Below are positions 6,374 through 13,644 of a stretch of DNA of 13,644 bases, one piece after another (position 1 is the first letter of the stretch; each line of letters begins with the position of its first letter). The notes under the pieces are model-generated. The model made no database searches, was not told the DNA's origin, and saw nothing but the letters and a program-made list of their open reading frames with translations. The stretch covers positions 1 to 13,644 of the forward strand of contig JAQUUM010000015.1 of NCBI GenBank assembly GCA_028693885.1, read 5' to 3'. This DNA comes from Bacilli bacterium. GTDB lineage: Bacteria; Bacillota_I; Bacilli_A; ML615J-28; CAG-698. Both the position numbers and the translations under genes were made by a program.

Positions 6374-7481
6374 TAATGCCCTTTCTCTCTCTCTTTTTTT
6401 TATCTTTTATATCTTCAATTATTAATGTTAAAACCTGTTGATTATCTATCATTTCTTGTTTAATTTTTTCATTATATTTTAAAAGTTGTTCTTGGTAATC
6501 TTTATATTCTTTTACAATTCGGTGCAGTGATTCTTCAATGTCATCTAGAGCAATTCCAATTTTGTGTTCTTTAAATATTCCATAAAGTTTTGGATGGTAA
6601 TAACTAATTATAGGAAGATAATTAAATGTATAATCATATATTTTGTTTGGTTCACAATATATATTGTTTAATCCCTTTGTATCGTAGCATATATAACCTA
6701 TATGATGTTTTGATAAAATTTTTTCAATCTCGTTTTGATTATATCTTCCCTCAAGATAAATGTTTTGCATATTCATCTTTTCTATATAATTTAATAATTC
6801 CTCGTAGTAATCACCATCACCATATATATATAAATCCCATATCTCTTTATTGTTATAAACGCAATTGACCAAATTTTCTATTTTTCGCGTCTTAGACACA
6901 TACCCTATATAAACGATTGATATTCTTTCGTTTTCCTTTATTTCTTTTGTTTGAACTATAGACAATTCTAGAGGCATATTTTGAATAACATACGGCTTTT
7001 TGTCTAATCTATAGTATCCTTGCATTATTAATGCCCGCTCATTGTTAGCAGCTATAATATAATTGCTTTTTTCAGCAATTAATTTTTCTTGTTTAATATA
7101 AAACTTATCTCTTAGTGTTTTTTTCTCGCTTCTTGTTTTTACAATTAATTCAAAAGAATCATATATTATTTCTGCGTTTTTGTTTCTCTTTTTAGCAATC
7201 TTACAAAAAGGAAGTGAAGAATAATTTAAAACTAAAATAATATCAAAAAAATTTTTATCGTGATTCTTCTTGAATTGTTTCTTAAACTTTAAATAAAACT
7301 TTATTTGCGCTATATAACCGATAGGAATCTCTTTTGATACCGAATAATAGTTGTTTTCTGGGTTTTTATTTGAGACTTCTGGCGAATATATGTATATATC
7401 ATGATTTTTTATTTGATGTAGCAATCGATTTATTCTGCCTTCTTTATCATGTGGCATAGTAGATATTACTAGTATTTTCAT
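6354..7481 (-). CDS. Glycosyltransferase, family 4-like (GT-B)
   Basis: A 375-aa probable GT-B glycosyltransferase that adds a sugar to the lipid-linked repeat unit on the cytoplasmic side. N-terminal half: MKILVISTMPHDKEGR, then IIYDSFEL (105-112), the usual yDsHEl motif with Phe in place of His. C-terminal half: IVYIGYVSKTRKIENL (189-204), IYGDGDYYEEL (219-229), and the nucleotide-sugar site CEPNKIYDYTFNYLP (276-290), equivalent to the ExxxxxxE-type PNKxxEY motif, with Asp283 in place of the second Glu. The sequence is very rich in Lys, Asn, Ile and Tyr, and clearly more AT-biased than wecB or capG. It overlaps the polymerase gene by 4 nt and has a strong ribosome site (AAGGAG). The basic tail KKKRERK is encoded by an A8(GA)5 tract. 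Acceptor and donor are unknown. Confidence 0.85.
   Translation of the reverse strand: MKILVISTMPHDKEGRINRLLHQIKNHDIYIYSPEVSNKNPENNYYSVSKEIPIGYIAQIKFYLKFKKQFKKNHDKNFFDIILVLNYSSLPFCKIAKKRNKNAEIIYDSFELIVKTRSEKKTLRDKFYIKQEKLIAEKSNYIIAANNERALIMQGYYRLDKKPYVIQNMPLELSIVQTKEIKENERISIVYIGYVSKTRKIENLVNCVYNNKEIWDLYIYGDGDYYEELLNYIEKMNMQNIYLEGRYNQNEIEKILSKHHIGYICYDTKGLNNIYCEPNKIYDYTFNYLPIISYYHPKLYGIFKEHKIGIALDDIEESLHRIVKEYKDYQEQLLKYNEKIKQEMIDNQQVLTLIIEDIKDKKKRERKGINDSKIR
6385..6401 (-). repeat. A8(GA)5 simple tract at the glycosyltransferase-wzx junction
   Basis: On the minus strand eight A's run into five GA units inside the glycosyltransferase's last codons, 12 nt before the wzx ATG. The A-run contains A-AAA-AAG in the zero frame, a canonical slippery heptamer. 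Loss of one A would fuse the glycosyltransferase in frame to wzx. A -1 shift, or loss of one GA, would stop at a TAA that overlaps the wzx ATG. Confidence 0.6.
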
Positions 7482-8773
7482 TCTATAACTCCTTCTTTTT
7501 TATCTTCTATTTTAATATATTTCACAAAAAACGACATAACAACAAATAGTAGTGAAATATTAATGAAATAAGCAACTATTCCCTGTGAACCGCCCCGACC
7601 AATTGATATAACATGAACAATTAAATATATTGTTAAAAAAGACAGTTTTGAAAACCTTCTATAAAATTTTATAAGTACTGACAAGATTAAAGCTAGAACA
7701 ATAGCATGAACCCAAGAGAAAAACAAACCATAAACTAATAGCGCTTCACCAAAAATTGAAGGCAGTATAATACTATAGTATGGATCATCTCTATCTAATC
7801 CAGAAATATACATAGAAAATTCATCATTAATTGAAACAGCATTCAATGGAAATATTTTTTTTGGTAAAACTATTGTTACAAGCCATGTAAAATAGTCAAT
7901 TGGCGATACAATATCAGCATCTATTATTTGAGTATAATATTTAGGATAGTCACTTTCTTTTTCAATTAATTTTGAAGCGTTAACAACATAGTTGTAATCC
8001 AAACTTATATCTCTACCTAACCTATAATCTTCATATGCAAGTAATAATGGCATTGCTAGAATAAAAACAACTATTATAGGTATAACTTTTCTCATTAACA
8101 TGCTTCCTTCTTTAACTAACAATAAATAGCATACAAATAAAGAGTAAATTACTATTTTATAGCGCCCGATATACCCTGTTTTTAACGCTTCAAGATATAT
8201 CCATAATAAAAACACTAATATAGAAACAAACCTTTTTCTATCTTGAACTAGATCGTACAATTTAATAAATAAAAAAGGAGTCAATAATTTTTGTAATAAA
8301 TCTAAAACATAACTAAGTGTGTTTTCTCTAACGTTGGCCTCTTTAATAAAAATATTAGTTAAATCAAAAATTTCAAAATTTAAAAAGTCTTTTACGCCAA
8401 CGCCAAGAGTAAACAATTGGATTATAATTAAAACAAACATCAAAATCACAGCAATATTAACAAATTTTTTTCCCCATTTTGAATCAAAGAAAAAATTCGC
8501 TTTTTGATAATCAATTATTTCAACCTTTCGTTCTCTATTTAGAAAAAAGACTAAAGAAAAATTTAACACTAGTACAAAAAACAAATAGAAAATAACAATT
8601 GCTTCTGTTGTTGCAACATAACATAGACCAAAGCCAGAATATAAATAAACTGTCAAGTTTAAAATTACTAAAAATATTTTGTCTTGTCTCTCTTTTAACA
8701 ACAATATTGAAATTGCGGGAATTATTAAATTTACAATTAACACTAAAATAAGTATAGCTAAATCAATGCTCAT
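7478..8773 (-). CDS. wzy: Oligosaccharide repeat-unit polymerase, Wzy type
   Basis: A 431-aa very hydrophobic protein with roughly ten or more membrane segments. The N-terminus has closely spaced helices (about 4-24, 31-50, 57-77, 103-123). One large hydrophilic loop (about 245-310, with ESDYPKYYTQ and then ISPIDY-like polar sequence) lies before the last helices, the layout of Wzy/O-antigen-ligase-type polymerases. Such enzymes join flipped repeat units outside the membrane. Sequence conservation in this family is poor, so the call rests on topology and on its place between glycosyltransferases and a wzx gene. Start: ATG at 8773 overlapping the preceding stop as TAATG. The only purine-rich Shine-Dalgarno (GGAGG) is about 16 nt away, too far, so initiation probably depends on re-initiation by ribosomes ending the upstream gene. 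Confidence 0.8.
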   Translation of the reverse strand: MSIDLAILILVLIVNLIIPAISILLLKERQDKIFLVILNLTVYLYSGFGLCYVATTEAIVIFYLFFVLVLNFSLVFFLNRERKVEIIDYQKANFFFDSKWGKKFVNIAVILMFVLIIIQLFTLGVGVKDFLNFEIFDLTNIFIKEANVRENTLSYVLDLLQKLLTPFLFIKLYDLVQDRKRFVSILVFLLWIYLEALKTGYIGRYKIVIYSLFVCYLLLVKEGSMLMRKVIPIIVVFILAMPLLLAYEDYRLGRDISLDYNYVVNASKLIEKESDYPKYYTQIIDADIVSPIDYFTWLVTIVLPKKIFPLNAVSINDEFSMYISGLDRDDPYYSIILPSIFGEALLVYGLFFSWVHAIVLALILSVLIKFYRRFSKLSFLTIYLIVHVISIGRGGSQGIVAYFINISLLFVVMSFFVKYIKIEDKKEGVIE

Positions 8774-9960
8774 TATAACTGGTCCGTTTCCTCCACTAAT
8801 TTTCTTAATTTTCTATAAAAGTTCGTCCTAATTGGTTCTTGATTCTCGTTCAAAAATTTTTTTACGAACTCGATATTTCTTTTACTCATTTGACTTAATT
8901 CAGCAAAATTATTAATTAATCTAACAATTTCGTCGCCAAATCCTCTATAATCTTTTGGTGCAAACAAATATTTTTTTTCAAACAGCTCTACAACTCCCCC
9001 TACCGAACTTGCTAGACACGGAAGCCCTGCTGCCATTGCTTCCAAGTTAACCCTTCCTAAACCTTCAAAACGAGTCGGAAAAATAAACAATGAATGACTA
9101 TTCATATAATCAATTAGTTCATTTTTCCAATTAATTCTACCCACAAAATTGATTTTGTCATCAATCTTTAATTTTCTTGCCATTTTTTTGAAAAACTCTA
9201 CTTTTGAACCATCACCTACAAAATTACATGATACATTGTACCCCATATCATTTAAATATTTAACTGTTTTTATTACTGTTGAATGTCCTTTATTATCTGA
9301 TTCAATATTATTAGCGACATGAATTAGTCTAAATTCACTCACACTATTTTTATCATAAATTTTAGGTTCTTTCATTATTGATTCTTTTAGATCTAAAGTT
9401 TGATAAGTAGCATTAAAATATTTTGTTGATTCTTTTTCTTTATGAGATTTATTAGGATATATTTTTTGAAGAACATAATCTGTAATATATGATGCGCCAT
9501 TAGCTCTATAAACCATTTTTTTCATATAATGATTACTTATTATTTTATATAACCCTTTAAAATATGTTTGAGGATCATTTACAACTTCAACTGCATATTT
9601 TATTTTTTTATTTCTACAAATGTAAGATAAAATACTCTCAACTTGAATAACCCTATACAAACTTACATCGACGGATTCATAAGATTTTTTCATTGACTTG
9701 ATTGCTTGGGGAAACTTTTTCAACAACCCCTTCATTCCCTTATACCAAGGAATCTCCCATATCTCTAATCCCTCAATATCAAGCGGTTTATGTTTTTTCA
9801 AATCTACTTCATCAACTAATTTTACTTTTGCGCAAAATCTAACACTATCGAAAACATTTAAATATCTTTTGAAAAATGAATTGTCATATATGGAAGTTGA
9901 ATAATACTTCCCTTCTTTTGTTTTATAAATATGTGCGTTATCAACGACTAATAGTTTCAT
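8773..9960 (-). CDS. Glycosyltransferase family 4
   Basis: A 395-aa retaining GT-B enzyme. The C-terminal nucleotide-sugar domain is textbook: LIHVANN then NKGHSTVIKTV (223-233), NFVGDGSKVEFF (246-257), INFVGRINWKNEL (270-282), FPTRFEGLGRVNLEAMAAG with the EX7E pair Glu299 and Glu307, and GLPCLASSVGGVVEL (312-326). The N-terminal acceptor domain starts MKLLVVDNAH. It is soluble or peripherally membrane-bound and should extend the lipid-linked repeat unit. The gene begins 28 nt after the amidotransferase stop, with GGAGTGG before the ATG, and its stop overlaps the polymerase start. Donor sugar unknown; UDP-L-FucNAc(m), UDP-GlcA and UDP-ManNAc are candidates by context. Confidence 0.9.
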   Translation of the reverse strand: MKLLVVDNAHIYKTKEGKYYSTSIYDNSFFKRYLNVFDSVRFCAKVKLVDEVDLKKHKPLDIEGLEIWEIPWYKGMKGLLKKFPQAIKSMKKSYESVDVSLYRVIQVESILSYICRNKKIKYAVEVVNDPQTYFKGLYKIISNHYMKKMVYRANGASYITDYVLQKIYPNKSHKEKESTKYFNATYQTLDLKESIMKEPKIYDKNSVSEFRLIHVANNIESDNKGHSTVIKTVKYLNDMGYNVSCNFVGDGSKVEFFKKMARKLKIDDKINFVGRINWKNELIDYMNSHSLFIFPTRFEGLGRVNLEAMAAGLPCLASSVGGVVELFEKKYLFAPKDYRGFGDEIVRLINNFAELSQMSKRNIEFVKKFLNENQEPIRTNFYRKLRKLVEETDQL

Positions 9961-9988
9961 GTTTCCACTCCATTTTAAAATTTCACTC

Positions 9989-11125
9989 TTAACGATATTG
10001 CATCTTAGTCATTCCTAGTTTTTTTGAAATCCATACTCCTAATCTAATTAACCAAAAAGAGTTTTTATAATCTTTATATGTTTTGTTAGGTTCATTCATC
10101 ATTGTTTTAAATTCTTCTACAGTAATTCCTAACTCTTCTGCAATTATTTTCATATCTTCTAACGCAACAGTTTCATCATATGGTGGTTTTTTTAATTTTT
10201 CTAAAGCTTCTTCTCTTGTCATTTGATTGGAAACAATTAAACTAGAGTAATACGCTTTTCTTTTGTCATAACCAAACTTATGATACAGCCAATATCCCTC
10301 ATAAAATCTAGTTAAACGACTTTCATAATGTTTATTCTCATATGGTTCGTATGAATACTTTTTAGTTAATGTATCCAAAGCGATTTGTCTTGAATATGGC
10401 ATTAAATCTAAAGGTCTATACACTTTCATTCCTTTAAAATAACGATAATATATTTTATATTTAAAAATGCTTGCTGTTGGCAATGTTTTTAGTTTTATTT
10501 TCCCAAACTTTTTATGAATATTTTTCATCATCCTTAAATCATTCATATAAACCCATTCGTTTGGTTCTCTTATAGATTCTGTCGCTAAATTTCCGCCAGT
10601 TAATATATATTTTATTTTACTTTTAACAGCAAAATTATATAGTGATGCAAAAATAACATGGTCTTGTGGCAAATCTTGGTATGGCACTTGTGATTTAAAA
10701 AAAGCAAGTTGCAGATCTCTCATCTCTTCTTTATTGATTTTATAGTCAACTTTTTCTAACTTTAATCCCTTAAGTAGATTATCAATGTTTTTATCTGCTA
10801 CTGGTAAATTCCAACCTGTATCCACCGCAAACACTAACGGTCTTAATCCTAAAACTTCTTTTGTGTAATACAACAAATAAGTGCTATCCATTCCCCCGGA
10901 TAAGCCAATAATACAATCATATTTTTTCTTTCTGTTTTTCTTTTTAATTCGAGCAACTATATCATTTAACTTTTTTTCGCTTTCATCATCAACTATCCAC
11001 TTAGGTTTTATATAACCATAAAAATGCTGACAATGATCACATAGTCCCTCTTCATTAAATGTTATTTTAGAGTCAGTAGTATCCATTACACAATTTATGC
11101 ATACTTGGTATTCTCTTTCGTTCAT
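9989..11125 (-). CDS. N-acetyl sugar amidotransferase (WbpG/PseA/LfnA-like)
   Basis: A 378-aa PP-loop ATP-pyrophosphatase. It has two N-terminal CxxC pairs, Cys9/Cys12 (CINC) and Cys29/Cys32 (CDHC), the expected zinc site, and the PP-loop LSGGMDSTYL (75-84). Downstream family segments include TGGNLATESIREP and PYSRQIALDTL. Relatives (WbpG in Pseudomonas aeruginosa O5, PseA in flagellar glycosylation, LfnA/WbuX for L-FucNAm) turn a sugar N-acetyl group into an acetamidino group, with ammonia normally supplied by HisH/HisF-like partners. It overlaps capG by 4 nt (ATGA), and its ribosome site (GGTGGAG) lies inside the capG end, so expression is coupled to capG. That makes L-FucNAc the likeliest target, by inference. 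No HisH- or HisF-like gene lies in the window. Confidence 0.9.
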   Translation of the reverse strand: MNEREYQVCINCVMDTTDSKITFNEEGLCDHCQHFYGYIKPKWIVDDESEKKLNDIVARIKKKNRKKKYDCIIGLSGGMDSTYLLYYTKEVLGLRPLVFAVDTGWNLPVADKNIDNLLKGLKLEKVDYKINKEEMRDLQLAFFKSQVPYQDLPQDHVIFASLYNFAVKSKIKYILTGGNLATESIREPNEWVYMNDLRMMKNIHKKFGKIKLKTLPTASIFKYKIYYRYFKGMKVYRPLDLMPYSRQIALDTLTKKYSYEPYENKHYESRLTRFYEGYWLYHKFGYDKRKAYYSSLIVSNQMTREEALEKLKKPPYDETVALEDMKIIAEELGITVEEFKTMMNEPNKTYKDYKNSFWLIRLGVWISKKLGMTKMQYR

Positions 11126-12246
11126 CTTTTACTCCACCCTTTTCTATTTACATAATCAGTATATCCTAAAATTATTCTTAACACTTTATCCGATACATTA
11201 GGCATACTGTAATCATAAGGTAATCTAATTAACTCTTTTGTTTGTGTTTCTATTACTTTTAATCCTTGTAGTATTCTTTCTTTGTTTAAACCTGTCATAA
11301 TTACTGCTGCTTCTTCATAAGCTTCTGGTCTTTCATGTGCCTCTCTAATGTTTAGTGCTCTAAACTTAAGAATTGATGATTCTTCACTAATTGTTCCAGA
11401 ATCACTTAAAACTGCTTTAGACTCTATTTGAAGTTTATTATAGTCAATGAACCCCAAAGGTTTAAGTGTTTGAATTAACGGATTAAACTTAATCCCTTTT
11501 TCTTCGATTTTCTTTCTTGTACGAGGATGTGTAGAAATAATAATAGGTAGTTTATAAAGTTCTGCAATAGTATTTAGCGATTCAACAAGTTCAAAAAAGT
11601 TATCTGAATCAATATTCTCTTCTCTATGAGCAGATACTAAAAAGTATTCATTTGATTTTAAATCAAGTCTTTTTAACACATCAGATGCGTTGATCTTATC
11701 TTGCATCTTCATCAATACTTCATACATTGGACTACCAGTTTTAATAATTCTATCGGCTGGAAAACCTTCATGTAGTAAGTACTCTCTTGCGATAGCACTA
11801 TAGGGCATATTAATGTCTGCGATGTGATCGACAATCTTTCTATTGGTTTCTTCTGGGACTCTTTGATCAAAACATCTATTGCCCGCCTCCATGTGGAAAA
11901 TGGGTATTTTACGCCTTTTAGCGGCAATAGCTGTTAGACAACTATTGGTGTCTCCTAACACCAAGAAAGCGTCTGGTTTTTCTTTTTCAAATATTGGATC
12001 TATCTTAATTAAAATGTTACCGATTGTTTCTATTGCTGTGCCTGTGGCGGCATTTAAAAAGTAATCTGGTTTTTTTAAATTAAAATCTTTAAAGAAAACC
12101 TCATTGAGTTCATAATCATAATTTTGGCCAGTATGAACTAAAACATGATCAATCGCTTCTGATGCTTCTAACTTTTCAATAACCGCTGATAATCTAATGA
12201 TTTCTGGTCTTGTTCCTACAACAGTCATTACTTTGAGCTTTTTCAT
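11122..12246 (-). CDS. capG: UDP-N-acetyl-L-fucosamine-forming 2-epimerase (CapG/FnlC/WbjD)
   Basis: A 374-aa non-hydrolysing 2-epimerase distinct from WecB. It catalyses the last step to UDP-L-FucNAc by epimerising C2 of the 6-deoxy-talose intermediate made by CapF. Conserved segments of this subgroup are KLKVMTVVGTRPEIIRLS (3-20), HTGQNYDYELNEVFF (38-52), FLVLGDTNSCL with Asp99, FHMEAGNRCFDQRVPEE (117-133) with Glu120, TGSPMYEVL (170-178), SAHREEN with His207, and LSDSGTISEESS. The FHMEAGNRCFDQRVPEETNR string separates CapG/WbjD from WecB (HVEAGLRT). capF lies two genes upstream and supports the call. The start at 12246 has AGGA about 8 nt upstream, overlapping the ugd stop (TAG) 10 nt away. 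It appears intact and of normal length. Confidence 0.93.
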   Translation of the reverse strand: MKKLKVMTVVGTRPEIIRLSAVIEKLEASEAIDHVLVHTGQNYDYELNEVFFKDFNLKKPDYFLNAATGTAIETIGNILIKIDPIFEKEKPDAFLVLGDTNSCLTAIAAKRRKIPIFHMEAGNRCFDQRVPEETNRKIVDHIADINMPYSAIAREYLLHEGFPADRIIKTGSPMYEVLMKMQDKINASDVLKRLDLKSNEYFLVSAHREENIDSDNFFELVESLNTIAELYKLPIIISTHPRTRKKIEEKGIKFNPLIQTLKPLGFIDYNKLQIESKAVLSDSGTISEESSILKFRALNIREAHERPEAYEEAAVIMTGLNKERILQGLKVIETQTKELIRLPYDYSMPNVSDKVLRIILGYTDYVNRKGWSKR

Positions 12247-12256
12247 AATATCATTC

Positions 12257-13423
12257 CTAATCTCGATTAAATAAATCTCTTGTATATACTTTATCTTTAA
12301 CGTCGTTTAATTCTTTAAAATATCTATTTGTAATTATCACATCTGCTTCTTTTTTAAACATTTCCAAATCATTAACAACTTTAACTCCAAAAAACGTTTT
12401 TTCTTTTAATGTAGGTTCAAAAATAATTAAATTAATTCCTTTGTTTTGTAATCTTTTAATTACCCCAATAACAGAGGATGACCTAAAATTATCTGACCCC
12501 ATTTTCATTGCCAACTTAAATACTCCCACTGTTTTTGGTTTTCTTTTTATAATCATATTCGCTATATGATCTTTTCTTGTTCTATTAGATTCGACAATAG
12601 CAGAAATCATATTTTGCGGTACATCTTTGTAATTTGCAAGAAGTTGTTTTGTATCTTTCGGCAAACAATATCCTCCATAACCAAAAGATGGATTATTATA
12701 ATGGCTTCCTATTCTAGGATCCAAGCCGACACCTTTGATTATTTCTTCAGTGTTAAGTCCTTTAAGCTCAGAATATGTATCCAATTCATTAAAATAAGCT
12801 ACTCTTAATGCTAAATATGTATTAGAAAATAGTTTTATTGCTTCAGCTTCTGTTGGATTTGTCAACAAAACAGGGACATTTTCTTTTAAAGTTTCTTTCA
12901 AAAGCAAATCTGCAAATTTTCTTGCCTCTTCACTAAAATCACCGACAATTATTCTTGAAGGATATAAATTATCATACAATGCTTTTCCTTCACGCAAAAA
13001 TTCCGGAGAAAAAATTATTGTTTGTTGAGGATATTCTTTTCTTTTTTTTACCGTATATCCAACCGGAACTGTTGATTTAATAATAATTACCGCATTATGA
13101 TTTAACTTGTTTATATCATCTATTGTGCTATCCACAGTAGATGTATCAAAAAAATCCAATTCAGTATCATAATCTGTTGGTGTAGCAATAATAATATAAT
13201 CCGCATTCTCATATGCTTTTTTCTTATCAAGAGTCGCCAACAAATTCAAGTTTTTATTAACTAAAAAACTTTCTATTTCCTCATCTTTTATTGGTGATTT
13301 TTTTTGATTTATCAAGTCAACTCTTTTTTCAACTATGTCCAATGCTATAACTTCGTTAGATTGACTTAATAAAACTGCATTTGATAATCCTACATATCCC
13401 GTTCCTACAACTGTTATTTTCAT
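12257..13423 (-). CDS. ugd: UDP-glucose 6-dehydrogenase
   Basis: A 388-aa NAD-dependent enzyme oxidising UDP-glucose to UDP-glucuronate. The N-terminal Rossmann motif is [14 protein letters not shown] (7-20), then ATPTDYDTE (80-88), KSTVPVGYT (116-124), [20 protein letters not shown] (138-157), [18 protein letters not shown] with Lys197 (192-209), and the catalytic segment [20 protein letters not shown] with nucleophile Cys253 and Asp257. Length and numbering match the 388-residue E. coli Ugd rather than the longer Gram-positive forms. Its Shine-Dalgarno (GAGGAGG) lies in the last codons of capF. It sits between capF and capG, splitting the usual capE-capF-capG order. No missing residues seen. 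A related UDP-sugar substrate is possible but less likely. Confidence 0.95.
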   Translation of the reverse strand: MKITVVGTGYVGLSNAVLLSQSNEVIALDIVEKRVDLINQKKSPIKDEEIESFLVNKNLNLLATLDKKKAYENADYIIIATPTDYDTELDFFDTSTVDSTIDDINKLNHNAVIIIKSTVPVGYTVKKRKEYPQQTIIFSPEFLREGKALYDNLYPSRIIVGDFSEEARKFADLLLKETLKENVPVLLTNPTEAEAIKLFSNTYLALRVAYFNELDTYSELKGLNTEEIIKGVGLDPRIGSHYNNPSFGYGGYCLPKDTKQLLANYKDVPQNMISAIVESNRTRKDHIANMIIKRKPKTVGVFKLAMKMGSDNFRSSSVIGVIKRLQNKGINLIIFEPTLKEKTFFGVKVVNDLEMFKKEADVIITNRYFKELNDVKDKVYTRDLFNRD

Positions 13424-13426
13424 ATT

Positions 13427-13644
13427 TTAAACCTCCTCATAAATAGTATCAGGATTATTTGGGTCAAATATTTCATTAACCCACATTATCGTAACCATAT
13501 CGGTTTCACCTAAGTTTTCTATATTGTGTGTATAACCTACAGGTATATCTATAACTTGTAGTTCTTCTCCACTCACATAATATTCTATTACTTTTTCTTC
13601 GCCAATTTTTCTAAATCTTATAACGCCTCTGCCATAAACAACTA
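13427..13644 (-). CDS. capF: CapF/FnlB/WbjC C-terminal part (runs off right edge)
   Basis: The last 71 codons of the bifunctional reductase/epimerase of UDP-L-FucNAc synthesis. I translated the minus strand: GRGVIRFRKIGEEKVIEYYV, then SGEELQVIDIPVGYTHNIEN, then MVTIMWVNEIFDPNNPDT, ending YEEV. This is the C-terminal cupin domain of CapF, in which the metal-binding His of GYTHNIEN and the VTIMW-NE-FDP-NPDT tail are characteristic. The N-terminal SDR reductase domain lies outside the window. It ends 3 nt before the ugd ATG and carries that gene's ribosome site. It is the most upstream gene visible; capE should follow further right. Recognition is good despite the short piece. Confidence 0.88.
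   Translation of the reverse strand, partial: VVYGRGVIRFRKIGEEKVIEYYVSGEELQVIDIPVGYTHNIENLGETDMVTIMWVNEIFDPNNPDTIYEEV

Noticed and set aside
9989..11125. Reading the PP-loop protein as an asparagine synthetase or tRNA-modifying enzyme
   Set aside because: No glutaminase domain or tRNA-modification motifs; the two N-terminal CxxC pairs plus SGGMDS and the polysaccharide context fit the N-acetyl sugar amidotransferase family better.
11712..11927. Open frame of 71 codons on the minus strand inside capG
   Set aside because: It is fully contained in another frame of a clearly conserved gene, has no ribosome site and no recognisable domain.
1..13644. CRISPR arrays, tRNA or rRNA genes, riboswitches, and HisH/HisF-like genes
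   Set aside because: Looked for by eye on both strands; no regularly spaced direct repeats, cloverleaf or rRNA-like GC-rich segments, or glutaminase/cyclase motifs were found.

Overview
The window is AT-rich, and every gene I accept lies on the minus strand, so transcription runs from high to low coordinates. UGA is a stop codon (wzx and capG end in TGA) and TGG encodes Trp, so the code is standard. Low GC, Gram-positive-type Shine-Dalgarno sequences (AGGAGG-like) and a PdhA N-terminus that reminds me of Acholeplasma-type enzymes suggest a low-GC Firmicute or a Mollicutes-related lineage (Acholeplasma/Izemoplasma-like). The taxon is inference, and Mycoplasma/Spiroplasma-type codes are excluded.

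Region A (1-700): the 5' end of pdhA (pyruvate dehydrogenase E1 alpha) running off the left edge, preceded by a strong intrinsic terminator that ends a small zinc-ribbon gene.

Region B (about 700-4020): an accessory stretch of low gene density. It holds a decayed reading frame, the C-terminal remnant of a transposase (probably IS1595/ISXO2-like), a two-gene unit (a 68-aa unknown protein and a 267-aa HEPN/AbiU2-like protein) with its own extended -10 promoter, another start-less ORF remnant, a two-way terminator, and a monocistronic FRG-domain gene. Two families linked to anti-phage or toxin functions next to transposon debris make this look like a small defence-type island. That role is inference.

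Region C (about 4020-13644): one continuous surface-polysaccharide operon. Its genes overlap by 1, 4 or 20 nt or are separated by no more than about 30 nt. In transcription order it reads capF (3' end only), ugd, capG, an N-acetyl sugar amidotransferase, a GT4 glycosyltransferase, a wzy-type polymerase, a second GT4-like glycosyltransferase, a wzx flippase and wecB. CapF and CapG are the last two steps to UDP-L-FucNAc. Ugd makes UDP-glucuronate, and WecB makes UDP-ManNAc. The amidotransferase belongs to the WbpG/PseA/LfnA-type family that installs acetamidino groups, and it overlaps capG by 4 nt, so the product may contain L-FucNAm. The two glycosyltransferases, Wzx and Wzy supply assembly, flipping and polymerisation. 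The operon promoter, capE and the initiating transferase are not in view and presumably lie beyond the right edge.

No tRNA, rRNA or CRISPR array was seen. The most interesting points are the possible L-FucNAm pathway without visible HisH/HisF partners, the HEPN gene pair with a T8 tract in its promoter, the FRG gene, and an A8(GA)5 tract at the glycosyltransferase-wzx junction.
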